NCBI RefSeq assembly: GCF_009900765.1
Contig: NZ_JAAABL010000005.1
Coordinates: forward strand, 1-64,000
Reading direction: 5' to 3'
Length of the DNA stretch: 64,000 bases
Source of the DNA: Rhodovarius lipocyclicus
GTDB lineage: Bacteria; Pseudomonadota; Alphaproteobacteria; Acetobacterales; Acetobacteraceae
Part shown: positions 53,370 through 62,896 of the stretch, piece after piece
How positions within the stretch are numbered: position 1 is the stretch's first letter
Layout of the letters: the number at the start of each line of letters is the position of its first letter
Made by a program: the position numbers and the translations under genes
Notes under the pieces: generated by a model
The model's input: only the letters and a program-made list of their open reading frames with translations
Databases searched by the model: none
Told to the model about the DNA's origin: nothing

Positions 53370-54707
53370 ATGAGCGACACAACCAGCCCCTTCGCCCCCG
53401 GTTTCCAGGAGCGCCCCTTCTGGTGGGAGGCCGCGCCCCCCACCCCCGTCTCCACCCCTTTGCCCGACGAGGCGCCGGTGGTGATCGTGGGCGGCGGCAT
53501 CGCGGGGCTGTCCACCGCGCTGGAGCTGGCGCGCAACGGCGTGAAGCCGCTGGTGCTGGACCGCGAGCCGATCGGCTGGGGCGCGTCATCCCGCAACGGG
53601 GGCGCGCTGTCGGGTGCGGGCGGCCTGGGCAAGGTCCGTTCCGACCTGAAGGAAGCCTTCGGCGAAAAGTTCTTCGCCGAGCTGGCCGAGGAAGGCGAGC
53701 AGGCCTTCGAGGATTTCGAGGCGCTGGTGAAGCGCGAGGCGCTGGAATGCGACTATGTGCGCTGCGGCCGCTTCGTGGGCGCGCATGCCGCCAAGGCCAT
53801 GGACGCGCTGAAGCGCCGCGCCGAGATGATCAACAATGCCAGCCAGGATGAGCAGGCCTGGCTGCTGCCGAAATCCCGCGTGCGGGAGGAAATCGCCACC
53901 GACCGCTTCCATGGCGGGCTGGTGATGCTGCGGGCGGGCTCGCTGCATCCGGGGAAATACGTGCGCTCCCTGGCGCGGGCGGCGCAGGCGCAGGGCGCGG
54001 TGCTGGCGGGCGGGGTGGAGCTGCTGGGCTATGCCCGCACGCTGGATGGCGGCTTCCTGGTGCAGACCAGCCAGGGGCCGCTGCGCGCCGGCAAGCTGAT
54101 GATCGCCACCAACGGCTATACCGGAAAGGCCACCCCCTGGCACCGCCGCCGGCTGGTGCCGGTGGCCAGCTACATGATCGCCACCGAGGAGATCGGCGAG
54201 GAGCGGGTGAAGGCGGCCCTGCCGCGGTTGCGCGTCTACGGGGACACCAAGAAGGTGCTGTATTATTTCCGGCCCTCGCCCGATTACAAACGCATCCTGT
54301 TCGGCGGCCGCGCCAGCTTCCTGGATGCGGACACGCGCCGTTCCGCCGCCACCCTGCACCGCTTCATGACGGACCTGATCCCCGACCTGGCGGGCGTGCG
54401 CATCACCCATAGCTGGAAGGGCAATGTGGCCTTCGGCATCGACATGATGCCGCATGTGGGTCAGGACCAGGGCGTGTATTATGCCATGGCCTGCAACGGC
54501 AGCGGCGTGGTGACGATGACGCATCTGGGCGGCGTGGCCGCGCGGATGATGCTGGGCGGCAGCAACAGCGCCTCCGCCTTCGCGCGGCTGCCCTTCCCCA
54601 CCGCGCCCTTCTACACCGGCAACCCCTGGTTCATGCCGGCCATCGGTGTCGCCTATCAGCTGAAGGACCGGCTGGACGGATGGCGCCTGGGCGGGGGGGC
54701 CGCCTGA
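53370..54707 (+). CDS. FAD-dependent amine/amino-acid oxidoreductase (PuuB-like)
   Basis: 445 residues from the ATG at 53370. FAD motif VVIVGGGIAGLSTALELARNG near residues 36-56, then GASSRNGGALSGAG as in the gamma-glutamylputrescine oxidase and DadA group, and C-terminal YYAMACNGSGVVTMTHLG. The WWEAAPPTP start is typical of the PuuB subgroup. Probably oxidises the imported amine. First gene of an eight-gene operon; coupled to the M24 gene. Confidence 0.82.
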   Translation: MSDTTSPFAPGFQERPFWWEAAPPTPVSTPLPDEAPVVIVGGGIAGLSTALELARNGVKPLVLDREPIGWGASSRNGGALSGAGGLGKVRSDLKEAFGEKFFAELAEEGEQAFEDFEALVKREALECDYVRCGRFVGAHAAKAMDALKRRAEMINNASQDEQAWLLPKSRVREEIATDRFHGGLVMLRAGSLHPGKYVRSLARAAQAQGAVLAGGVELLGYARTLDGGFLVQTSQGPLRAGKLMIATNGYTGKATPWHRRRLVPVASYMIATEEIGEERVKAALPRLRVYGDTKKVLYYFRPSPDYKRILFGGRASFLDADTRRSAATLHRFMTDLIPDLAGVRITHSWKGNVAFGIDMMPHVGQDQGVYYAMACNGSGVVTMTHLGGVAARMMLGGSNSASAFARLPFPTAPFYTGNPWFMPAIGVAYQLKDRLDGWRLGGGAA

Positions 54708-55846
54708 TGGGCCAGCACCCGTATTTCTCCCCGGCCGAATACCAGGCGCGCTTGGCCCGGCTGCAGGCCCGCATGCGCGAAGCGGGCGTGGAGCTGGCGC
54801 TGTTCGACGAGATCGAGGCGATGACCTGGGTCTCGGGTTTCGGCAGTTCGGCCAATCGCTGGCGCTGCGTGGGCATCCCGCTCCAGGGTGAGCCGTTCTT
54901 CGTGATCCGCGCGCTGGATGCGGGCGTCTGCGCCCAGCGCACCTGGATCACTGACATCCCGACCTTCGCGGATTGGGAGGACCCGGTGCCCGTCCTGGCC
55001 CGCGCCGTGGCCGCGCGGGGCCTGTCCGCCGCGCGCATCGGGGTGGATTTCGACAGCTATGGCATGTCGGTCGCGCGGTTCGAGGCCATGCGCCGCGCCA
55101 TGCCCCAAGCCCAGTTCGTGGATATGGGCCCGGCCATCGCCGAGCTGCGCCTGATCAAATCCCCGGCCGAGATCGAGTTGCTGCGCCGGGCGGCGGCCAT
55201 CGCCGACCAGGCGCTGCTGGACGCGGCGGCGCTGTGCGTGCCCGGCGGCACCCAGCGGGAGGCCGCGAAGCGCGCGCAGATGACCTTCGTGGAGATGGGC
55301 GGCGACCCCTACCGCCCCGGCCCCATCACCGGCGGGCGCGGCTGGGATTTCCTGCACGGCCATCTGGGCGACGCGCCGCTGGCCAGGGGCGATGTGGTGC
55401 ATATCGAGCTGACGCCACGCATCCATGGCTATTCCTCCCGCGTGATGCGCTGCGTGGTCCTTGGTGAGCCCGAGCCCGAACGCCAGCGCGCCGCCGAGAT
55501 CCTGGCCGAACTGCAGGATGCCCAGATCGCCGCCATGAAACCCGGCGCTGTGGCATCCGAGGTGGACGCCATCCTGCGCGAGGGCGTGGTGCGCGCCGGG
55601 CTGCGGCCCAGCTACGACAACATCACGGCCTATACGCTCGGCCTGTATGGCGATGCGGGGCCGCGCACCAGCGACTTCACCCGCATCCTGCACCCGGCCG
55701 CGGAATGGCGGTTCGAGGCGGGCATGGTCTTCCACGTCTATGCCTCGGCCGGCGGCGCCGCGCTGAGTGAATCCGTGCTGATCACCGAGACCGGGCCGGA
55801 GCTGCTGACGCATCTGCCGCGCGGCCTGCTCGTGAACCCCTGTTGA
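54707..55846 (+). CDS. M24-family (creatinase/aminopeptidase P-like) protein lacking metal ligands
   Basis: 379 residues from an ATG overlapping the previous stop. The N-terminal creatinase domain is followed by a pita-bread C-terminal domain. The usual metal pair in IDLG...GYxSDITR reads HIELTPRIHGYSSRVMR, with the two Asp replaced by Glu and Ser. Metal-free members such as creatinase have similar losses and cleave C-N bonds using a His. A hydrolase for a modified amine or amidino compound is plausible. Not a normal peptidase. Confidence 0.78.
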   Translation: MGQHPYFSPAEYQARLARLQARMREAGVELALFDEIEAMTWVSGFGSSANRWRCVGIPLQGEPFFVIRALDAGVCAQRTWITDIPTFADWEDPVPVLARAVAARGLSAARIGVDFDSYGMSVARFEAMRRAMPQAQFVDMGPAIAELRLIKSPAEIELLRRAAAIADQALLDAAALCVPGGTQREAAKRAQMTFVEMGGDPYRPGPITGGRGWDFLHGHLGDAPLARGDVVHIELTPRIHGYSSRVMRCVVLGEPEPERQRAAEILAELQDAQIAAMKPGAVASEVDAILREGVVRAGLRPSYDNITAYTLGLYGDAGPRTSDFTRILHPAAEWRFEAGMVFHVYASAGGAALSESVLITETGPELLTHLPRGLLVNPC

Positions 55847-55857
55847 GGAAGCCCGCC

Positions 55858-56235
55858 ATGTTCGATGTCGTCCAGACCCCGCTCGCCGCCTCCAAGGGCC
55901 CGATCAGCGGCACGGTCCGCAAGGGCGGGCTGGTGCTGACCGCCCAGATCCCGAAGGACCCGGAAACGGGCGCCATCGTGCCCGGCGATATCGAGGTGCA
56001 GACCCGCCGCACCCTGGCCAACCTGAAGCTGGCCATCGAGGCGGCGGGCGGCACGCTGGCCGATGTGATGATGGTGCAGGTCTTCCTGATCGACGCCGCC
56101 GACGCCGCGGGGATGAACCGCGTCTATGCCGAGACCTTCAGCGCCCCCTTCCCCTGCCGGGCCACGGTGGTGGTGAAGGAGCTGCTGGCGCCGGGCATGC
56201 GCATCGAGATCATCGCCCAGGCGCAGCTCGGCTGA
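55858..56235 (+). CDS. RidA family protein
   Basis: 125 residues; GAGGAAG before the ATG. Conserved segments VLTAQIPKDPETGAI, TLANLKLAIEAAGGTLADVM and FPCRATVVVKELLAPGMRIE, the last with the Arg used by enamine/imine deaminases. It would clear reactive imines made by the flanking FAD oxidases. Its stop overlaps the start of the second oxidase. Confidence 0.9.
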   Translation: MFDVVQTPLAASKGPISGTVRKGGLVLTAQIPKDPETGAIVPGDIEVQTRRTLANLKLAIEAAGGTLADVMMVQVFLIDAADAAGMNRVYAETFSAPFPCRATVVVKELLAPGMRIEIIAQAQLG

Positions 56236-57476
56236 TGGGCGCGCCGCGCGTCATCGTCCTGGGTGCCGGGGTGGCGGGGCTGTCGGCCGCGCTGCCGCTG
56301 GCCCGGGCGGGCCTTCCGGTCACGGTGATCGACCCGCTGCCGCCGGCGGGCGGGGCCAGCTTCGGCAATGCCGGGCTGCTGAGCGCGGAGACGGTGGTGC
56401 CCATCGCCCTGCCGGGGATGCTGCGTCAGGTGCCGGGCTGGCTGACGGACCCGCTGGGGCCGCTGGCCGTGCGCCCCGCCTATCTGCCGCGCGCCGCCCC
56501 CTGGCTGCTGCGCTGGATCCGCGCGGGGCGGATGGACCGGGTGCATGCCATCTCGGATGCCATGCGGGCCCTGCACAAGGGCGCCTTCGAGGATTGGCGC
56601 GACCTGCTGGGCCATGACGGGTTTTCCGAACTGATCCGCCGCACCGGCCAGGTGCAGCTGTGGGACGAGGCGGAGGAAACCCCCTCCGCCGCCATCGAGC
56701 GCGGTTTGCGGGAACGGCTGGGCATCCAGGCGGAGGTGCTGGGCCCCGATGAGCTGCGCCAGCTGTTCCCCGGCATCGCCCGGCGGGTGACGCGCGGCGT
56801 GCTGGTGCCGGGCAACGGCCACACCATCAGCCCCGCCCGCACCGTCCAGCGCCTGGCCGAATTGCTGCTGGCCGAGGGCGGCGCCATCCTGCCCCAGCGC
56901 GCCATGAAGCTGATCCCGCGCGAAGGCCGCTGGATGGTCATGACCAACATCGCCAACCATGAGGCCGAGCAGGTGGTGGTCGCGGGCGGCGCCTGGTCCG
57001 GCCAGTTGCTGGCGCCGCTGGGGGTGAAGCCGCCGCTGGAAACCGAGCGCGGCTATCACCTGATGCTGCCCGATCCCAGCATCGTGCCGCGCATCCCGCT
57101 GCTGTACAAATCCGGCAATTTCGGCCTGACGCCGATGGAGGAAGGCCTGCGCGCCGCCGGCACGGTGGAGATCGCGGGGCTGGACGCAGCCCCCGACGAG
57201 CGCCGCGCCGAGCAGTTGCTGGGCAAGCTGCAAAGCCTGTTCCCCGGCATCACCGGCGGCACGCCGCGGCTGTGGATGGGCTTCCGCCCCTCCACCCCCG
57301 ACAGCCTGCCGGTGCTGGGGCCGGTGCCGGGCCATGCCGGGCTGCACCTGTGCTTCGGGCACGGGCATTTCGGCATGACAGGGGGCCCGCCCAGTGGCAG
57401 GCTGGTGGCGGACATCATCCTGGGGCGGAAACCCGCGCAGGACCCCGCCCCCTACGCCATCACACGGTTCGGCTGA
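56235..57476 (+). CDS. FAD-dependent D-amino-acid dehydrogenase-like oxidoreductase
   Basis: 413 residues. VIVLGAGVAGLSAALPLARAG, ASFGNAGLLSAETVVPIALP, VVAGGAWSGQLLAPLGVKPP, ETERGYHLML, and the C-terminal FGHGHFGMTGGPPSGRLVAD match DadA-like enzymes. Produces imino acids that RidA can hydrolyse. The substrate is not certain. Confidence 0.87.
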   Translation: MGAPRVIVLGAGVAGLSAALPLARAGLPVTVIDPLPPAGGASFGNAGLLSAETVVPIALPGMLRQVPGWLTDPLGPLAVRPAYLPRAAPWLLRWIRAGRMDRVHAISDAMRALHKGAFEDWRDLLGHDGFSELIRRTGQVQLWDEAEETPSAAIERGLRERLGIQAEVLGPDELRQLFPGIARRVTRGVLVPGNGHTISPARTVQRLAELLLAEGGAILPQRAMKLIPREGRWMVMTNIANHEAEQVVVAGGAWSGQLLAPLGVKPPLETERGYHLMLPDPSIVPRIPLLYKSGNFGLTPMEEGLRAAGTVEIAGLDAAPDERRAEQLLGKLQSLFPGITGGTPRLWMGFRPSTPDSLPVLGPVPGHAGLHLCFGHGHFGMTGGPPSGRLVADIILGRKPAQDPAPYAITRFG

Positions 57477-57545
57477 ACGCGCCGCAGAGCGCCCGCCACC
57501 ACCAATGATCCATGCGCGCATCGCGCGAATTCGAGGGGCTGAGAG

Positions 57546-58607
57546 ATGAACGACAAGATCCTGAAACCGGGCCGCCGTGCCCTGCTGGGCGGGGCCGCGC
57601 TGCTGGCCCCGGCCCTGGCCGCCCGCCCCGCCCGCGCCAATGGCGAGGTGATCGTGCGCACCCCGGGCGGCGTGTACGACGACATCATGCGCCGCCATGT
57701 GTACGACCCGTTCACGCGGGAAACCGGCATCGCCGTGCGCCCCGTGGCCGCCACCACCGCCAAGCTGTTCGCCATGTTCCGCGCCAACAACGTGGAGCTG
57801 GACCTGATCGACACCGGCAACGGCCAGCTGATCACGCTGGAGCGCATGGGCGCGCTGGCCCCCATCGCCTATGACAGCTGGCGCTGGTCCAAGCCCGAGG
57901 ACGTGGCGCCCGAACTGCGCCTGCGCACCCAGGTGGCGAACTTCGTCTATTGCACGGTGCTGGCCTACAGCAAGGAGCACTTCCCGAACGCCCACCCGGA
58001 CAGCTGGGCGGATTTCTGGAACGCCGAGCGCTTCCCCGGCCCCCGCATGCTGGCGGACATGGCCGCGGGTTCCCCCAATCTGGAATTCGCGCTGCTGGCC
58101 GATGGCGTGCCGAAGGACCAGATCTATCCGATCGACGTGGACCGCGCGCTGCGCTCCCTCACGCGGATTCGCCCCAGCATCCGCCGCTTCTGGGATACGG
58201 GGGCGCTGTCGGCGCAGATGCTGGCGGACAAGGAAGTGGTCGCGGGCTCCATCTGGAACGGCCGGCTGCAGACGCTGATCGACCGCAACGCCCCGCTCGC
58301 CTACACCTGGAACGAGCACATGATCCAGGTGCAGGCGCTGGGCATCTTCAAGGATGCGCGCAACGTCGCCGGCGCCCAGCGGCTGATCGACTTCATGATG
58401 CAGCCCCATGTCCAGGCCGGCTACGCCAAGGAGCTGATCTACGGCCCCACCAACCAGAAGGCCTTCGAGGGGCTGACCCCCGAGGAGATCGCCCGCATGC
58501 CGGGCGGCGAGCGTTCGCGCCGGAGCGGCTTCTACCAGAACGTCACCTGGTGGGAGGACAACCGCGACCGCGTGAACCGCGCCTGGTCCCGCTGGGTCCT
58601 GCGCTGA
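57546..58607 (+). CDS. Polyamine-type ABC transporter substrate-binding protein (PotD/PotF-like)
   Basis: 353 residues with a Tat- or Sec-type signal (GRRALLGGAALLAPALAARPARA). Contains VYDDIMRRHVYDPFTRETGI, ANFVYCTVLAYSKEHFP, DSWADFWNAERFPGPRML and WNGRLQTLIDRNAPLAYTWN, as in the group-1 extracellular proteins of the PotD/PotF type. Preceded by 69 bases without a terminator, so it is probably in the same operon. Confidence 0.87.
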   Translation: MNDKILKPGRRALLGGAALLAPALAARPARANGEVIVRTPGGVYDDIMRRHVYDPFTRETGIAVRPVAATTAKLFAMFRANNVELDLIDTGNGQLITLERMGALAPIAYDSWRWSKPEDVAPELRLRTQVANFVYCTVLAYSKEHFPNAHPDSWADFWNAERFPGPRMLADMAAGSPNLEFALLADGVPKDQIYPIDVDRALRSLTRIRPSIRRFWDTGALSAQMLADKEVVAGSIWNGRLQTLIDRNAPLAYTWNEHMIQVQALGIFKDARNVAGAQRLIDFMMQPHVQAGYAKELIYGPTNQKAFEGLTPEEIARMPGGERSRRSGFYQNVTWWEDNRDRVNRAWSRWVLR

Positions 58608-58608
58608 C

Positions 58609-59664
58609 ATGCAGGCCGTCGCCCTGGAGGGCGTGACCAAGCGCTATGGTGCCGAGACGGTGGTGGCGGGGGTCGACCTCGCCATTCCGGCCGGCGAGTT
58701 CTTCACCCTGCTGGGCCCCTCGGGCAGCGGCAAGACCACCACCCTGTCCATGCTGGCGGGCTTCGTGCAGCCCGATGAGGGCCGCGTGATGATGGGCGGG
58801 CGCGACATGACGCGCGTGCCCCCGCGCGGGCGTGGCCTGGGGATGGTGTTCCAGAACTACGCCATCTTCCCGCACCTGAACGTGGCCGAGAACGTGGCCT
58901 TCCCGCTTTCCGTGCGTGGGGCGCCCAAGGCCGAGATCGAAAGCCGCGTGGCCGAAGCCCTGGCCATGGTGAAGCTGACCGGCTTCGAGAAGCGCTATCA
59001 GCGCCAGCTCTCGGGCGGGCAGCAGCAGCGCGTGGCCCTGGCACGGGCCATCGTGGGCCACCCCGCCGTGGTGCTGATGGATGAGCCGCTGGGGGCGCTG
59101 GACAAGAACCTGCGCTACCACATGCAGGTGGAGATCAAGGACATCCAGCAGCGCCTGGGCATGACGGTGATCTACGTCACCCATGACCAGGAGGAGGCGC
59201 TGACCATGTCCGACCGCATCGCCATCATGGAACGCGGCCGGATTGCGCAGATGGGCCCGCCGCGCGAGGTCTACGAAAAACCCGAGAGCAGCTTCGTCGC
59301 GGCCTTTCTGGGGGAGGCCAACCTGCTGCCCGTGACGCCGGAGGGCGCGGCCGCGCGCGGCCCTGGTGGCGCGCTGATCCAGGCGGGCGCGGGCAGCCTG
59401 CCCGGGAAGGGCGGCCTCGCCTTCATCCGGCCCGAGAAACTGTCGATCACGGCGGGCCTGGCCGATGCCGCGCCCAACGCCCTGCCCGGCCGGGTGCTGC
59501 ATGCCAGCTTCCTGGGCAACACCATGCGCTATGAGGTGGAGGTGGAGCCCGGCCGCAGCGTGCTGTGCGACACCGCCAACGCCGCGGGCGCCGCGCTGCA
59601 CGCCCCGGGCGCGGATGTGACCGTCAGCTGGAACGCGGCCGACAGCCGCTTCCTGGCGGGCTGA
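58609..59664 (+). CDS. Polyamine-type ABC transporter ATP-binding protein (PotA/PotG-like)
   Basis: 351 residues. Walker [11 protein letters not shown]-loop VFQNYAIFPHLNV, signature SGGQQQRVALARAIV, Walker [26 protein letters not shown], and a TOBE domain (AFIRPEKLSITAGL). One base after the binding protein gene. Confidence 0.9.
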   Translation: MQAVALEGVTKRYGAETVVAGVDLAIPAGEFFTLLGPSGSGKTTTLSMLAGFVQPDEGRVMMGGRDMTRVPPRGRGLGMVFQNYAIFPHLNVAENVAFPLSVRGAPKAEIESRVAEALAMVKLTGFEKRYQRQLSGGQQQRVALARAIVGHPAVVLMDEPLGALDKNLRYHMQVEIKDIQQRLGMTVIYVTHDQEEALTMSDRIAIMERGRIAQMGPPREVYEKPESSFVAAFLGEANLLPVTPEGAAARGPGGALIQAGAGSLPGKGGLAFIRPEKLSITAGLADAAPNALPGRVLHASFLGNTMRYEVEVEPGRSVLCDTANAAGAALHAPGADVTVSWNAADSRFLAG

Positions 59665-59667
59665 GCC

Positions 59668-60507
59668 ATGCCGCTTGGACGCCTTCCCGCCTGGCTGCTG
59701 CTGGCCCCCGCCCTGCTGCTGCTGCTGGGCATGTTCCTGGTGCCGATCGGCTGGTTCCTCGTGGCCTCCCTGCAGGAGCTCGGCAGCCTGGCCGAGATCC
59801 TGGAGGAAGCCGACGCGGTGCTGCTCTCGGGCGCCGTCGGCGGCGCGCTGATCAACACGCTCTGGATCTCCGCCGTGGTGACGGCGCTGGTGCTGGTGAT
59901 CGGCTATCCCGTCTCCTACGCCATGTCGCGCGCCTCGGGCCTCGCCTTCACCCTGCTGCTGCTGTGCATCGTGCTGCCGTACTTCACCAGCACCATCGTG
60001 CGCACCTATGCCTGGATGGTGCTGCTGGGCCGCAACGGGCTGATCAACCAGCTGCTGCTGGGCCTCGGCCTGGTGAGCGAGCCGGTGCAGCTGCTGTACA
60101 ACCGCACCGGCGTGATCATCGGCATGACCTATGTGCTGCTGCCCTACATGGTCCTGACGCTGTATGCCGCGATGAAGGCGGTGGACATGCGGCTGCTGCA
60201 GGCGGCCGAGAGCATGGGCGCCACGCCCCTGCAGGTCTTCGCCCGCGTGTTCATGCCGCTGACGCTGCATGGCGTGGTGGCCGGAGTGCTGATCACCTTC
60301 ATCCTGGCGCTGGGCTTCTTCGTCACCCCCGCCCTGATGGGTGGGCCGGGCGACATGATGATCGCCATGCTGATCGAGCGTGAGGTGGAGCTAACCCAGA
60401 ACTGGCCCGGGGCCGCGCTGATGACCATCGTGCTGCTGGTGGTCACGCTGATCCTCTATGGCCTGTACAGCCGCTTCACCACCGACGAGAAGGGAGCCAT
60501 GCCATGA
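59668..60507 (+). CDS. Polyamine-type ABC transporter permease (PotB/PotH-like)
   Basis: 279 residues, six spans. LPYFTSTIVRTYAWMVLLGR is a strong PotB/PotH motif, and the EAA loop reads QAAESMGATPLQVFARVFMP. Overlaps the second permease by ATGA. Confidence 0.9.
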   Translation: MPLGRLPAWLLLAPALLLLLGMFLVPIGWFLVASLQELGSLAEILEEADAVLLSGAVGGALINTLWISAVVTALVLVIGYPVSYAMSRASGLAFTLLLLCIVLPYFTSTIVRTYAWMVLLGRNGLINQLLLGLGLVSEPVQLLYNRTGVIIGMTYVLLPYMVLTLYAAMKAVDMRLLQAAESMGATPLQVFARVFMPLTLHGVVAGVLITFILALGFFVTPALMGGPGDMMIAMLIEREVELTQNWPGAALMTIVLLVVTLILYGLYSRFTTDEKGAMP

Positions 60508-61289
60508 TGGGTCCCGTGCTACGCGCCACGCTGCTGAAGGCGCTGGTGGTGCTGCTGGCCTTCGGGCTGCTGGCGCCGATCATTGTGGTCGCCATCGCCT
60601 CCTTCAGCGGGGACGGCTATCTGAAATTCCCGCCCGAGACCTTCTCCACCCGCTGGTACGCGCGCTTCCTGGGCGATGCGCGCTGGCGCTCGGCCATCGT
60701 GAATTCGGTGTTCATCGGGCTGATGACCTCGGCGCTGTCCACCTTCCTGGGGTTCCTGACGGCCTATGCCATGCTGCGGGGGAATTTCCGCTTCAAGAAG
60801 GTGCTGGCCTCTCTGCTGCTGACACCCGTGATCGTGCCGCATGTGATCACGGCGGTGGCGGTGTATTTCCTGTCGGCGCGCCTGGGCGTGGTGGGGGTGC
60901 GGCCCTGGATCGCGGTGGCGCACACGGTGGTGGCTCTGCCGGTGGTGCTGGTCATCCTGCAATCCGCGCTGCGCACGGTGGACCCGGCGCTGGAACGCGC
61001 GGCCATGGTCTGCGGCTGCACGCGCTGGGGGGTGTTCCGCCGCGTGGTGCTGCCGCTGGCCTTCCCGGGCATCGTCTCAGCGGCGCTGTTCTCCTTCCTC
61101 ACCTCCTTCGACGAGCTGGTGATCAGCATCTTCCTGGCGGGCATCCGGTCGGAAACCCTGCCGGTCAGGATCTGGAACAGCCTGCTGCTGGAGGTGGAGC
61201 CGACCATCGCGGCGGTGAGCACGCTGCTGATCGCGGTGACGAGCGTGGCACTGGGGGTGGATGCGGTGCTGCGACGGGTGAGGGGGTGA
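60504..61289 (+). CDS. Polyamine-type ABC transporter permease (PotC/PotI-like)
   Basis: 261 residues, six spans. FSTRWYARFLGDARW, EAA-like loop ERAAMVCGCTRWGVFRRVVLP, and SAALFSFLTSFDELVISIFLAG are typical of PotC/PotI. Last gene of the operon, followed by a strong hairpin. Confidence 0.9.
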   Translation: MMGPVLRATLLKALVVLLAFGLLAPIIVVAIASFSGDGYLKFPPETFSTRWYARFLGDARWRSAIVNSVFIGLMTSALSTFLGFLTAYAMLRGNFRFKKVLASLLLTPVIVPHVITAVAVYFLSARLGVVGVRPWIAVAHTVVALPVVLVILQSALRTVDPALERAAMVCGCTRWGVFRRVVLPLAFPGIVSAALFSFLTSFDELVISIFLAGIRSETLPVRIWNSLLLEVEPTIAAVSTLLIAVTSVALGVDAVLRRVRG

Positions 61290-61328
61290 GGGGGTGAGGG
61301 CGCTGCCCTTGGGCTTAACCTCACCCCC
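61290..61328. terminator. Bidirectional terminator
   Basis: GGGGGTGAGG (61290-61299) pairs with CCTCACCCCC (61319-61328) in a perfect 10-bp stem between the convergent permease and phosphodiesterase genes. The right arm overlaps the last codons of the minus-strand gene. Confidence 0.7.
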
Positions 61329-62745
61329 GCACCAACCCCGTCGGATAGAACCGCCCACCGGCTTCCGCCCGCATCCCATGCAGCAGGAAGCCACGCGGCA
61401 TCGCCACGATCTCCCGCAGCGGTTCCGCATCCGCGCCCGCATCGAAGGCCCCCAGCAGCGGCCGGCCTTCCATGCCTTGGGGTGTGATGCCCAGCGCATG
61501 CAGCACGGTGGGCGCGATATCCGTCAGGTCCGCGGCGGATTGCGCCACCGCGCCACCGCGGAACGGGCCGCCCTGCATCACCAGCACGGTGGCCAGTTCG
61601 CTGCGGTGCAGGCCGCCGTGCATGCCGCCGCCCTCGGGCACATCGGCGGTATCGAAGGGCGCGGTGCCGGGCAGGCCCCAATGGTCCGGGCCTTCGTCGC
61701 CCGCGAAGGTCACGACCAGGTCGGCGCTGCGGCGGTGGGCGGAGCCCAGCAGCGCCAGCGGCGCGGCCTGGCCCTCGGGCAGGATGGCGGGGTCGCGCGC
61801 CAGCAGCGGGCCGGCCCAGGGCTGGCCGGCCAGGAACTCCGCGATCTGCGGGGCCAGGGACTTGTCGCGCAGCCACAGGCCCGGGGCGGCGGCGGGGGCC
61901 ACGACCACGTCCACCCCCTCACCCATGCCGGTGCCGGCGGCGAAGCCCGCGCGGCACAACTCCTCGCGCAAGGAGAGCTTGCCCTTGCCGGTGACATGGC
62001 CGTGGTCCGACAGCACGATGATGCCGATCTCGGCGGCGTCGGGCTGCGCATCGCGCCAGGCGACGACCCGGCCCAGCACGGCGTCGGCAGCTTTCAGGGC
62101 CTCCAGCGTCTCCTCATGACGCAGGCCGCGATAGTGGAAGGCCACATCGGGCTCCGAGAGCCACAGCAGCGCCACGTCGGGGCGCTGCAGGGGCAGCACA
62201 TGTTCCAGCAGCACGCGGCCGGCGAATTCCACCCGGGCGGTGTTGGGTACGCCGGCGGGCGGCGTGGCACCCAGGGAGGCGCGGACCTCCTCGAAAGTCT
62301 CGCCCTGCGTGTCCTCGACATTCCAGCGGAAGCTGCCCAGGCGCGGGGCGACCGGATGCAGCAGGCGCGCGGCCCCCTGCGTGCCGGCGCTGACCAGGGC
62401 GAAGCTGCGCCCGGCCTGGGCCAGGTGCTCGGCCAGGGAGGCGCGCTCCATCGGGGTTTCGCCGCCGAGGGCCATGGCCTCCACATCGGCCGCGAGCTTC
62501 GTGCGCAGCAGCCGGTCCGGCGCGGCCTGGGCGTCGAACAGCGTGTTCGCCACCATGCCATGCCCGCCCGGGCGGCAGCCGGTGACGAGGGAGGGCGTGG
62601 CCACCCGCGTCTCGGAGGGGAAGACGCTGCGGGCATTGGCGAAGCGCGTGCCGGCGGCGGTCAGGGCCGCCAGGTGCGGGGTGGTTTCGGCGCTGACCAG
62701 ATCGGGCCGCAGCCCATCCAAAGCCACCATGATGAAGCGCGGCAT
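61321..62745 (-). CDS. Nucleotide pyrophosphatase/phosphodiesterase-family hydrolase
   Basis: 474 residues from the ATG at 62743-62745; a longer frame upstream is rejected. Alkaline-phosphatase superfamily fold: IMVALDGLRPDLVS with the first metal Asp, SVFPSETRVATPSLVTGCRP with the nucleophile Thr or Ser, WLSEPDVAFHYRGL, IIVLSDHGHVTGKG, and MHGGLHRSELATVLVM. No signal peptide is visible. It may act on nucleotide or phosphonate/phosphodiester substrates. Separated by 151 bases from the upstream Dpp genes. Confidence 0.83.
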   Translation of the reverse strand: MPRFIMVALDGLRPDLVSAETTPHLAALTAAGTRFANARSVFPSETRVATPSLVTGCRPGGHGMVANTLFDAQAAPDRLLRTKLAADVEAMALGGETPMERASLAEHLAQAGRSFALVSAGTQGAARLLHPVAPRLGSFRWNVEDTQGETFEEVRASLGATPPAGVPNTARVEFAGRVLLEHVLPLQRPDVALLWLSEPDVAFHYRGLRHEETLEALKAADAVLGRVVAWRDAQPDAAEIGIIVLSDHGHVTGKGKLSLREELCRAGFAAGTGMGEGVDVVVAPAAAPGLWLRDKSLAPQIAEFLAGQPWAGPLLARDPAILPEGQAAPLALLGSAHRRSADLVVTFAGDEGPDHWGLPGTAPFDTADVPEGGGMHGGLHRSELATVLVMQGGPFRGGAVAQSAADLTDIAPTVLHALGITPQGMEGRPLLGAFDAGADAEPLREIVAMPRGFLLHGMRAEAGGRFYPTGLVRG

Positions 62746-62896
62746 ATCCCGGGCCCTTTCCGTGTGAAGCGGACCGATGCCCAGCATCGGTCCGGGAGTG
62801 CGAAGCACGACCGCGCCCAGGCCGCCTGCCTGACGGGCGGGCCAGTGCGCGGCGCGCAAGCCAAGCGCCCGGATGGGCGCGCCGGCGCCTGAGGCA

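Noticed and set aside
56124-58640. 838-residue minus-strand frame over the oxidase and binding-protein genes
   Set aside because: Shadow of three clear plus-strand genes; no recognisable domain.
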